Source: Sphaerochaetaceae bacterium (GTDB lineage Bacteria; Spirochaetota; Spirochaetia; Sphaerochaetales; Sphaerochaetaceae). From it: a stretch of 38,862 bases of DNA. Made by a program: the position numbers and the translations under genes. Positions 21,823-28,308 of this stretch are shown one piece after another. The DNA lies in contig JAQQAR010000055.1 of the NCBI GenBank assembly GCA_028532765.1, positions 1-38,862 on the forward strand, given 5' to 3'. Under the pieces are notes generated by a model. The model saw only the letters and a program-made list of their open reading frames with translations. It searched no databases and was not told the DNA's origin. Every line of letters begins with the position of its first letter. The first letter of the stretch is position 1.

Positions 21823-22731
21823 ATGAAACCAACACTTTTGGTAATGGCAGCTGGTATGGGAAGTCGCTATGGCGGCATCAAGCAGATTGACAGCGTTGGA
21901 AACCATGGAGAGACGTTGTTGGATTATGGTGTCTATGATGCACATCGAAGTGGCTTTGAGAAGGTTGTCTTTATCATCCGCAAGGATATCGAGAAAGATT
22001 TCCGGGAACGCTTGTTCGACCGGATTGCAAACAATATGGATGCCACCTATGTTTTCCAGAGCCAAGATGCACTCCTCTCTGAGGAACAGAAACGACTTGC
22101 AGTAAACAGAAAGAAACCTTGGGGAACGATCCATGCAGTCCTCTGTGCAGAGAATACGGTAAAGGAGCCCTTTGCTGTCATCAATGCAGATGACTACTAT
22201 GGCAGGGAGTCCTTCGCTATCTTGGCAGAGCACCTCGCGAACCTGGAACCAGGAAGCAAAGAGCATGCAATGGTTGGATATGTCCTAGACCATACGATGA
22301 GTAAGAGTGGAACCGTCAGCCGTGCTATCTGCAATGTTGAGGATGGCTATCTTGCAAGCATGGAAGAGCATACCAAGATTGGATATGAAGGGGATAAGGT
22401 GGTCAGCCACCAGAGTTCCGGTGATATTGTGCTTACCGGTAAGGAGTGGGTTTCCATGAATTTCTTTGGTTTCTCACCCACTGCTTTCGAAAGCTTCAAC
22501 AGCTACTGGGATGCTTTCATCAAGGACCATATCACCAGTGAAAAGACTGAGTGTTATCTACCCAATGGTGCCAGCAATATTGTAACAACCGGGGAAGGGA
22601 AGATGCGCTTCTATACCACCCAGGAGAGCTGGTTCGGTATGACATACAGTGAGGATAAGGATATTGTGAAGAGTGAGCTTGCCAAGAAGGCATCTTCAGG
22701 GTATTACCCAGACAAGCTCTGGAAACTCTAA
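21823..22731 (+). CDS. Sugar-phosphate nucleotidyltransferase-like protein
   Basis: 302 aa from the ATG at 21823, with GAGGAGAG upstream. The N-terminal GT-A-type NTP-binding loop is MAAGMGSRYGGIK (about 8-20). NADDYYG (121-127) is the metal and sugar-nucleotide aspartate motif, and KKPWGTIHAVLCAE matches the uridylyl/nucleotidyl transferase fold. Such enzymes make NDP-sugars for cell-envelope glycans. The actual NTP and sugar are not identifiable. A family without a proven substrate is common in spirochaetes and clostridia, as far as I know. The gene ends 1 bp before the convergent YitT gene. Confidence 0.85.
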   Translation: MKPTLLVMAAGMGSRYGGIKQIDSVGNHGETLLDYGVYDAHRSGFEKVVFIIRKDIEKDFRERLFDRIANNMDATYVFQSQDALLSEEQKRLAVNRKKPWGTIHAVLCAENTVKEPFAVINADDYYGRESFAILAEHLANLEPGSKEHAMVGYVLDHTMSKSGTVSRAICNVEDGYLASMEEHTKIGYEGDKVVSHQSSGDIVLTGKEWVSMNFFGFSPTAFESFNSYWDAFIKDHITSEKTECYLPNGASNIVTTGEGKMRFYTTQESWFGMTYSEDKDIVKSELAKKASSGYYPDKLWKL

Positions 22732-22732
22732 G

Positions 22733-23665
22733 CTAGGGACGTGTAGCTCGTCTTCTCTTTTGGGTGACGTCTGATGAACCCGCCCAAGCAGCTTCCTCGA
22801 TGGGGGTGAATCCCTCACCGAGGACCTTGTATGCTTCCTGTACAACCATGAATGCTTGACTATCGGCTCGGTGTACAATATTGGTAAGCTCACCAACCTT
22901 GTTGTTTGATACAACCGTCATGATGACCGGTCGGTCAAATCCGGTGAACATTCCCTGTCCATTGAGTATGGTTCCTCCATGCCCCAGTTCCTTGAGAATC
23001 TCTTCTTGGATGACTTGTCGCTTTTCGCTGATGATGAAGACCGTCTTGGCCGATCTGGTGCCAAATGACAATACCACCTTGTCAACTGTTACTCCTACGA
23101 TATAGACCGTCATGGTTGCATACAATGCCATCTCGAGTGAGAAAATGAAGGCACTGGAGGCAATGATGATTGCATCAACCAGAAAGAGTGCAGTCCCCAT
23201 GGAGAGCGGGGTGAACCGCGCAACAATCTGGGCGAGGATGTCTGTCCCCCCGGTGTTTGCCCCACTGCGCAGTACCAGTCCAACTCCCAGTCCCATCAAT
23301 ACCCCGGCTGAGATAGCCGAGAGCAATACCGAGAGTTCCTTAGAATAGTCAAGCAGTCCGTCGTAACCAACCCATGCATTGATCAGTGAGGTGAAGAGTG
23401 AGAGGAGGACGGTTCCCAGCAGTGATTTCATCCCGTATTGTTTGCCAAAAATGGCAACGCCGAGCAAGAAAAGAGGGACTGAGAGCACCAAAATAGAGAG
23501 ACCGGTATCGAATCGGAGGGTATGATAGATGATGATTGCGATACCGCTTACACCACCGCTTGCAATTCTGGCAGGAGAAGAGAAAAGGGCAACCCCAGCG
23601 GCAGTGAGAAAGGATCCGAGTACAATATAGAAAAGTTCAAGTAGATGGTAATTTCGTTTGGTCAT
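22733..23665 (-). CDS. YitT-family (DUF161/DUF2179) membrane protein
   Basis: 310 aa. Five to six hydrophobic helices (LELFYIVLGSFLTAAGVALF, GIAIIIYHTL, ILVLSVPLFLLGVAIF and others) carry the family signatures SPARIASGGVSGIAIII and RSGANTGGTDILAQI. The C-terminal soluble DUF2179 domain has VFIISEKRQVIQEEILKELGHGGTIL, GMFTG and VHRADSQAFMVV. The function of the family is unknown; a transporter or sensor role is suspected. A -10 TATGCT sits 6 nt before the ATG and there is no ribosome site. Confidence 0.92.
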   Translation of the reverse strand: MTKRNYHLLELFYIVLGSFLTAAGVALFSSPARIASGGVSGIAIIIYHTLRFDTGLSILVLSVPLFLLGVAIFGKQYGMKSLLGTVLLSLFTSLINAWVGYDGLLDYSKELSVLLSAISAGVLMGLGVGLVLRSGANTGGTDILAQIVARFTPLSMGTALFLVDAIIIASSAFIFSLEMALYATMTVYIVGVTVDKVVLSFGTRSAKTVFIISEKRQVIQEEILKELGHGGTILNGQGMFTGFDRPVIMTVVSNNKVGELTNIVHRADSQAFMVVQEAYKVLGEGFTPIEEAAWAGSSDVTQKRRRATRP

Positions 23666-23671
23666 GTGTGT

Positions 23672-23677
23672 AGCATA
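23672..23677 (-). promoter_or_regulatory. -10 box of the YitT gene (leaderless type)
   Basis: The minus-strand TATGCT lies exactly 6 nt before the ATG at 23665. The -35 region (TAGCAA at 17 bp) is weak. Confidence 0.4.
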
Positions 23678-23704
23678 GCTTTATTACTCGTGTTTTGCTA
23701 CCAT

Positions 23705-24286
23705 TTAGGGTGAGAGTTTATCACTCAGTTTTGGTTCCCATTCTTCAAGTTTTTCGAGCAACGAATCAATGTCTTGGTCGACGATCAATGCATTCAGATG
23801 GTCTTGTTTAAGAAACCCTTGCTGTACGCTGTAGGAGAGAAAATCCAAAAGTTGATCATAGAATCCTGCAAGATTGAGTATGGCCACAGGTTTCTGGTGG
23901 TACCCGAGTTGCAACCAGGTAAAGATTTCCAGGATTTCCTCCAGCGTACCGATTCCTCCCGGGAGGGCAATAAATGCATCAGCAAGTGAATACATTTTGG
24001 CTTTTCTCTCGTGCATTGTGGGAACAATGATCAGTTCGTTTTCAACAGTGTGAAGCCGAACGTCTTTTCTATTCAATGCTTCAGGAAGGACTCCAATGAC
24101 ATTCCCTCCCCGTTCATAGAGACTTTGGGCAACGATACCCATCAGCCCACGATTTCCCCCACCATACACCAATGAAAGGTGTTTTTCTGCCATAGCGATA
24201 CCCAATTCTTTTGCCCCTTCCGCTAAACGGGGGTTGGTTCCGGTGCTGCTTCCGCAAAATACTGCAAGTGTTTGTAATTTCTTCAT
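23705..24286 (-). CDS. LOG-family protein (cytokinin riboside 5'-monophosphate phosphoribohydrolase type)
   Basis: 193 aa from the ATG at 24286. The Rossmann-like fold has the diagnostic MHERK (91-95) and PGGIGTLEE (109-117), plus VFCGSSTGTNP and VYGGGNRGLMG. LOG enzymes hydrolyse N6-modified AMP or plain nucleoside monophosphates to base and ribose 5-phosphate. In bacteria the physiological substrate is mostly unproved. An in-frame upstream extension is rejected because the homologous N-terminus is MKKLQTLAVFCG. The preceding bases have no ribosome site. Confidence 0.92.
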   Translation of the reverse strand: MKKLQTLAVFCGSSTGTNPRLAEGAKELGIAMAEKHLSLVYGGGNRGLMGIVAQSLYERGGNVIGVLPEALNRKDVRLHTVENELIIVPTMHERKAKMYSLADAFIALPGGIGTLEEILEIFTWLQLGYHQKPVAILNLAGFYDQLLDFLSYSVQQGFLKQDHLNALIVDQDIDSLLEKLEEWEPKLSDKLSP

Positions 24287-24294
24287 AGGGTGGA

Positions 24295-24324
24295 AGGGTA
24301 CAGAATATGTCATATCTGTGGCAA
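24295..24324 (-). promoter_or_regulatory. Possible promoter of the LOG gene
   Basis: On the minus strand: TTGCCA (24319-24324), 18 bp, TACCCT (24295-24300), 8 nt to the ATG. It is a poorer -10 box than the others, but with the same short spacing and no Shine-Dalgarno sequence. Confidence 0.4.
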
Positions 24325-24342
24325 GATGGTAAATAAGTAGGG

Positions 24343-24371
24343 TTACCAATTCTCCATTTGCTTGTTATAAT
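24343..24371 (+). promoter_or_regulatory. Promoter of the VAEEP-repeat outer membrane protein
   Basis: TTACCA (24343-24348), 17 bp, a consensus TATAAT (24366-24371). A leader of about 80 nt follows, ending in GAGAGGAG before the ATG at 24460. This is the best -10 box in the window, which fits an abundant envelope protein. Confidence 0.75.
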
Positions 24372-24459
24372 TACTACAGAAGTGTATGATACCCATAGTT
24401 GGTTTTGTAATATGATTGCTGTGGCCCCACAAAGAGTCGCAGAGAGGAGTTTCATTGAT

Positions 24460-25650
24460 ATGAAAAGGAAATTCATTACTGTATTAGCTGTATTGATACT
24501 TTTACCGGCATTCTTGTTTGCCGTTCCTGTAGTAGTAACCTGGGAGTGGTTGCTGGAAGACCCCTTGGTGACAACCTTCCGCTACCAAGTTGATGGGGAG
24601 GAAGAGGATAACTGGACGATTGTAGACTCTTCTGTCACCAGCTACACCGAGCGTGGGCTTGATGGGACTGTAGACCATGCTCTCTACCTCCAGCAATCAT
24701 ATGATGGAGTACATTTCAGTGGAAGTGCCATCTCAGTAGCAGAAGCGATGTTCCCACCCGAAGAAGAAGTCCCCGTGGTGGCCAGTGAGCCAGTTCCTGC
24801 TGCTGAAGAAATGGTAGCTGAAGAGCCAGCTCCTGTAGCAGAGGAAATGGTAGCTGAAGAGCCAGTTCCTGTAGCTGAGGAAATTATCGCTGAAGAACCT
24901 GCTGAGGAAGTCGTTCCTGTAGCTGAGGAAGTGGTCGCTGAAGAGCCGGCAGAAGAAGTGGTTCCTGTAGCCGAAGAAGTGGTTGCTGAAGAACCTGCTG
25001 AGGAAGTCATTCCTGTAGCTGAGGAAGTGGTCGCTGAAGAACCAGCAGAAGAAGCTGTTCCTGCGGCTGAGAAAATGGTAGCTGAAGAGCCTGTAGAAGA
25101 GAAGAAGGAAGTGGAAAGCCGATCACGCACAACCCTTACCTTGGGTGGTACCTTCAACTTCCAGAGCCCTGCTCTGAACAATTATCACCGGTTCAATCTA
25201 CAAGCCGAACTCGGAGTGCAATTGGAGAACCTGGTTACCTTCAATGATTCCCTTGGCATGGGTGTAGACCTCGGTCTTGCTTATTCTCCTTACCTCCTCA
25301 ATGGTTGGAGAGCTGTAGTTGATGATGTCATTGCCTTCGATATTGGTGCTGCATTTGGTAACTTCGACCAAGCTGGAACCCTATCTGTTGCTCCAATGCT
25401 CAATATCAGCATGGGTAAGACTGATTTCGATATCGGCCTTGGTGGTTTCCTTACCTGGGGACCTGACTTGGCAACCGACAGTGGGGATTCATTCCTCTAC
25501 GGTGCCTTTGCAAAGGCTGCGTTGGAGTACCACTTCAACAAAACCTTCAGCATGGGAGCAAGCGCCAAGTATGGCCTTATTCTCAGTGAAGGGACCAGCA
25601 GCATGCCTCAATTTGCTGAGGGTACTGTCTATATGGGCTTCTCCTTCTAG
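24460..25650 (+). CDS. Outer membrane beta-barrel protein with acidic VAEEP repeats
   Basis: 396 aa. A signal peptide (MKRKFITVLAVLILLPAFLFA) is followed by an N-terminal domain of about 75 residues with VTWEWLLEDPL and FRYQVDGEEEDNWTIVDSS. A repeat linker at about residues 100-216 is almost entirely Glu, Val, Ala and Pro. The C-terminal domain of about 170 residues has amphipathic strands (TLTLGGTFNF, FNLQAELGVQL, MGVDLGLAYSPYLL) and ends in VYMGFSF. The terminal aromatic residue and strand pattern point to an outer membrane barrel. The N-terminal domain could bind a periplasmic or surface partner, and the linker probably spans a gap. No named family is recognised. Confidence 0.85.
   Translation: MKRKFITVLAVLILLPAFLFAVPVVVTWEWLLEDPLVTTFRYQVDGEEEDNWTIVDSSVTSYTERGLDGTVDHALYLQQSYDGVHFSGSAISVAEAMFPPEEEVPVVASEPVPAAEEMVAEEPAPVAEEMVAEEPVPVAEEIIAEEPAEEVVPVAEEVVAEEPAEEVVPVAEEVVAEEPAEEVIPVAEEVVAEEPAEEAVPAAEKMVAEEPVEEKKEVESRSRTTLTLGGTFNFQSPALNNYHRFNLQAELGVQLENLVTFNDSLGMGVDLGLAYSPYLLNGWRAVVDDVIAFDIGAAFGNFDQAGTLSVAPMLNISMGKTDFDIGLGGFLTWGPDLATDSGDSFLYGAFAKAALEYHFNKTFSMGASAKYGLILSEGTSSMPQFAEGTVYMGFSF
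24757..25107 (+). repeat. In-frame acidic coding repeats (12- and 16-residue units)
   Basis: Two 12-residue units (EEPAPVAEEMVA type) precede four 48-bp units (EEPAEEVVPVAEEVVA type) at 24892-24939, 24940-24987, 24988-25035 and 25036-25083. The first and third 48-bp units differ at one base, while the second and fourth are more diverged, so a recent duplication of a larger block is likely. Confidence 0.9.
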
Positions 25651-25672
25651 GGAGAGACAGAAATTCCTGGAT

Positions 25673-25700
25673 AAAGAGCCCAGCAATGGGCTCTTTTCTT
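25673..25700 (+). terminator. Terminator after the VAEEP outer membrane protein gene
   Basis: AAAGAGCCCA, loop GCAA, TGGGCTCTTT: a perfect 10-bp stem (25673-25696) with a stable GNRA loop, followed by TCTT. Confidence 0.9.
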
Positions 25701-25711
25701 ACACCTGTGCC

Positions 25712-25741
25712 TTGACCTCGCTTCTTTGGTATGGATATCAT
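25712..25741 (+). promoter_or_regulatory. Promoter of the fic gene
   Basis: TTGACC (25712-25717), 18 bp, TATCAT (25736-25741). Transcription starting near 25749 would place the 25777-25806 inverted repeat in the leader. Confidence 0.5.
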
Positions 25742-25776
25742 AGACCGAGATGGGACAGGTTCCCTTCATGATACTA

Positions 25777-25806
25777 TTGCACTGGACCATGTAAGGTCCG
25801 CTGCAA
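25777..25806 (+). promoter_or_regulatory. Hairpin in the fic leader
   Basis: TTGCA-CT-GGACC, loop ATGTAA, GGTCC-GC-TGCAA: a 12-position stem with one mismatch and one wobble. It ends just before the AAAAGGA ribosome-site candidate and the first ATG. It could modulate translation, or serve as a DNA site for autoregulation. Confidence 0.5.
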
Positions 25807-25813
25807 TAAAAGG

Positions 25814-26581
25814 ATGGTTAGTGTTTTTATGAAATCAGGCCGTGTGCAAGCATGCATCGACTACATCAGGTTCAACCACGAGGCAGAAGGATATGAATTC
25901 TCCGAGGAAGAGGAACAAAGTGCACGTTCCATCCTGGAGGAAGAGTCTACAGCGGATGAATTGATCCAGCGGTATATTGAGGAACACGGACTTGCCATGC
26001 AGTACACCAAAACCTCAGACGAGCTCTCCGTCTATCCTGATACCTCTACCTTGGTTAACTTCTTTTCGATCAAGGAACGATCTAAACTGAGAAAAGTGGA
26101 AGCCTCCCTGGCCAACTTGCGTACCGCAGAGATGCTTACTGAGTCAGTAGACAATACCTATGATTTCGAATATCTGAAAACCATTCATGGAAGAATGTTC
26201 AGTGACGTCTATCCCTCAGCCGGCCAGATTCGTACCACCGTTGCTGCAAAGAGAACCGTTTTCTGCCATCCTACGTTTATCGAGAGCGCTGCAGAAGATA
26301 TTTTTGGCCGTCTTAGGAAAGAACACTACCTCAAAGGATTGGATCGGGAGACCTTTATCAACGACCTCGCTTTCTTTATGGGAGAAATTGAGGCCCTTCA
26401 CCCATTCAGAGATGGAAATGGAAGGGCAGCTCGCCTGTTCTTCTACCAGCTCTCGGTACATGCGGGTTTTGACATCGACTGGTCGATGGTCGACCCGGAC
26501 CGATTGCTAGAAGCAGATATCAGCGCGATTGATGGGGATTACCAACTGTTGATCGATGTGCTGGAAGAAGTGGTACTGTAA
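25814..26581 (+). CDS. Fic-domain protein with fused antitoxin-like N-terminus
   Basis: 255 aa (250 if the second ATG at 25829 is used; neither has ideal ribosome-site spacing). The C-terminal Fic core has the flap YPSAGQIRTTVAAKRTVFCHP and the catalytic loop HPFRDGNGRAAR (about 196-207), complete with His, Asp and the GNGR anion hole, so AMP-transfer activity is possible. The first 60 residues (IRFNHEAEGYEFSEEE, then ILEEESTADELIQRYIEEHG) resemble VbhA-type antitoxins. The inhibitory (S/T)xxxE(G/N) helix would be NHEAEG, with Asn in place of Ser/Thr. Toxin and antitoxin would then be one chain. It has its own promoter and terminators on both sides. Confidence 0.9.
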   Translation: MVSVFMKSGRVQACIDYIRFNHEAEGYEFSEEEEQSARSILEEESTADELIQRYIEEHGLAMQYTKTSDELSVYPDTSTLVNFFSIKERSKLRKVEASLANLRTAEMLTESVDNTYDFEYLKTIHGRMFSDVYPSAGQIRTTVAAKRTVFCHPTFIESAAEDIFGRLRKEHYLKGLDRETFINDLAFFMGEIEALHPFRDGNGRAARLFFYQLSVHAGFDIDWSMVDPDRLLEADISAIDGDYQLLIDVLEEVVL

Positions 26582-26587
26582 GAGATT

Positions 26588-26617
26588 GGGACGGTTTTCC
26601 GTCCCTTCGTTCTTTTT
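26588..26617 (+). terminator. Terminator after fic
   Basis: GGGACGG, loop TTTT, CCGTCCC (26588-26605), then TTCGTTCTTTTT. It is a strong intrinsic terminator that also separates fic from ldhA 12 bp further on. Confidence 0.9.
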
Positions 26618-26628
26618 GGGAGATATAT

Positions 26629-27654
26629 ATGACCAAAATAGCTTTTTTTGATACCAAGCCCTATGACAAGGTTTGGTTTGATCATTTCTCTGGTGACTAC
26701 CAGGTGGAAATCACCTATTTTGAATCGAAGCTCAACCATAAGACAGCTCCTCTGGCCAATGGGTATGAGGTGGTCTGTGCTTTCGTGAACGATACCATTG
26801 ATGAACAAGTGATCGATGATCTGTATCAAGGTGGTGTTCGTCTCCTTGCCATGCGTTGCGCAGGATACAACAACATTGATTTCAAGGCATCCTTCGGGAA
26901 GATCCATATTGTCAGGGTACCTGCCTACTCACCCTATGCTGTTGCAGAGCATGCGATGGCACTTCTGCTGAGCCTGGTGAGACAGACACACCACAGTTAT
27001 GTGAGAACCCGCGAGTTCAACTTCAGCCTCAATGGCTTGGTCGGGTTTGACCTCCATGGAAAGACCATCGGGGTTGTAGGGACTGGCAAAATTGGACGGG
27101 TGTTTATCGACATCTGTAGAGGGTTTGGGATGAGGGTGCTTGCCTATGATCCCTATCCCAATGATTCAATTTCCGTTGACTACTGCAGTTTTGAGGAGCT
27201 TTGCAGGGAGAGTGACATCATAAGCCTCCATTGTCCTCTGACCGATGAGTCCTTCCATCTGGTAGGTCGCGAGAGTATCGCCAAGATGAAAGACGGGGTT
27301 GTTCTGATCAACACCTCTCGAGGGGCCTTGGTTGATAGCTTGGCACTCTTGGAAGGCATTCGGAGTAAGAAGATCGGAGGGGCTGCATTGGATGTGTACG
27401 AGGAGGAGGCTGAACTCTTCTATGAAGACAGAAGCACCACCATCCTTGATGATGATATCCTTATGCTCCTGATCTCGATGCCCAATGTACTGGTCACCAG
27501 TCATCAGGCGTTCCTTACCAAGGAAGCGCTCCAGAATATTGCACTCACGACGCTCAAGAGCATTGAAAGCTATGCGAAGGGAGATGTGATGGAGCATGAG
27601 ATTTGTTATCAGTGCGATACCTGCAACAAGGTTACCGGTCAGCGTTGTTTCTGA
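26629..27654 (+). CDS. ldhA: D-lactate dehydrogenase (NAD-dependent, LdhA type)
   Basis: 341 aa. It reduces pyruvate to D-lactate with NADH in fermentation. It is close to E. coli LdhA in every block I recall: FDTKPYDK at the start, RCAGYNNID, VRVPAYSPYAVAEHAMALLL, the Rossmann GTGKIG, HCPLTDESFHL and NTSRGALVD. Catalytic residues are Arg231, Glu260 and His292 (TSHQAFLT). GGGAG lies 8 nt upstream. After the usual end of the fold it carries an extra cysteine-rich tail of about 15 residues (CYQCDTCNKVTGQRCF), which E. coli lacks. The 3' end overlaps by 23 bp the reading frame of the broken CpXC gene on the other strand. Confidence 0.95.
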   Translation: MTKIAFFDTKPYDKVWFDHFSGDYQVEITYFESKLNHKTAPLANGYEVVCAFVNDTIDEQVIDDLYQGGVRLLAMRCAGYNNIDFKASFGKIHIVRVPAYSPYAVAEHAMALLLSLVRQTHHSYVRTREFNFSLNGLVGFDLHGKTIGVVGTGKIGRVFIDICRGFGMRVLAYDPYPNDSISVDYCSFEELCRESDIISLHCPLTDESFHLVGRESIAKMKDGVVLINTSRGALVDSLALLEGIRSKKIGGAALDVYEEEAELFYEDRSTTILDDDILMLLISMPNVLVTSHQAFLTKEALQNIALTTLKSIESYAKGDVMEHEICYQCDTCNKVTGQRCF

Positions 27655-28255
27655 TGTTTTTCTCAGCCCACTGGCTGTCTACTCGGATAAAGTATCCTTC
27701 CTGGAGAGGGAAGGATGCTGCATTCTCGTGGAGCTGACTATACAGACCATACTCACAACTGATGGATCCCTCGAGGGATCCATCTTGTCCTAGCACCGTG
27801 AAGTACAGCGTCTTTTCTTCTTTTCTCTGTTCCGTGAAAAAGAGCTGGTAGTCAGGCTCCTGTAGTTGGAGTGAAAGGTAGAGCTTGCCAAGCTATACAG
27901 TGCGGTCATCGAGGCCTTGTTCCCAGATCAGGAGTTTTTCTTTCAGGGAGGCTGTTGTACTGACCAGTCTTAGTGTGTAGTTGTCGAGGCCCTCGCGTCC
28001 TGTTACCTTCCCATCCACCTGCTCGTGCTCAGTGTTTGGAATGAGCATTATTGCCCATTTTGTAGTTTCCTCTACCACCAGTAACTCATGCAATACCGTG
28101 TACTGCTTCTTGCAAGCAGGACAGGTGACACTGAAAAGGCTGTCTGTAAGAATTCCCAATCTCTGCTTTGGTTGTTTTTTCAGGTCGATGAACGGGGTGA
28201 GGGTATGGGGGTGTTCCTTCTTGCAGTGGGGGCAGGTAAGTGTTACGTCTTGCAC
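27632..28255 (-). pseudogene. CpXC-domain protein gene interrupted by an in-frame amber codon
   Basis: From a GTG at 28255 (AGGAG upstream), 120 codons are read to a TAG at 27893-27895. The same frame continues for 86 more sense codons to a TAA at 27632. The N-terminal part has the CPHC and CPAC pairs of CpXC proteins and ends IWEQGLDDRTV. The read-through part (LGKLYLSLQLQEPDYQLFFT and onwards) looks like normal protein. The family typically has Glu right after this Asp-Asp-Arg helix, so a single GAG-to-TAG change would explain it. Possibilities are a nonsense mutation, a sequencing error or a functional short form. The function of CpXC proteins is unknown. Confidence 0.75.
27761..27784. repeat. 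24-bp perfect palindrome
   Basis: GATGGATCCCTC followed directly by its reverse complement, with no spacer. It lies inside the C-terminal part of the broken CpXC frame, where it encodes DGSLEGSI. Confidence 0.95.
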
Positions 28256-28277
28256 AGTACTATACTCCTGAAAAGAA

Positions 28278-28299
28278 GGCTCCCTGAAACCAGGGAGCC
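28278..28299 (-). terminator. Terminator after rlmKL
   Basis: On the minus strand: GGCTCCCTG, loop GTTT, CAGGGAGCC, then TTCTTTTC. It is a perfect 9-bp stem 10 nt after the rlmKL stop and ahead of the CpXC gene. Confidence 0.9.
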
Positions 28300-28308
28300 A
28301 GTAGATGA

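Noticed and set aside
24757..25107. Regular DNA repeats considered as a CRISPR or non-coding repeat array
   Set aside because: The units are contiguous, in frame and without spacers, so they are protein-coding repeats. No CRISPR array or cas gene is in the window.
24684..25181. Minus-strand Ser/Thr/Ala-repeat open frame that could look like a surface protein
   Set aside because: It is the complement of the Glu/Val/Ala/Pro repeats of the outer membrane protein. It has no promoter, ribosome site or signal peptide.
27761..27784. Palindrome with BamHI and XhoI sites as a cloning-vector artefact
   Set aside because: It continues the reading frame of the surrounding sequence on both sides with normal codons, so a linker artefact is unlikely though not excluded.
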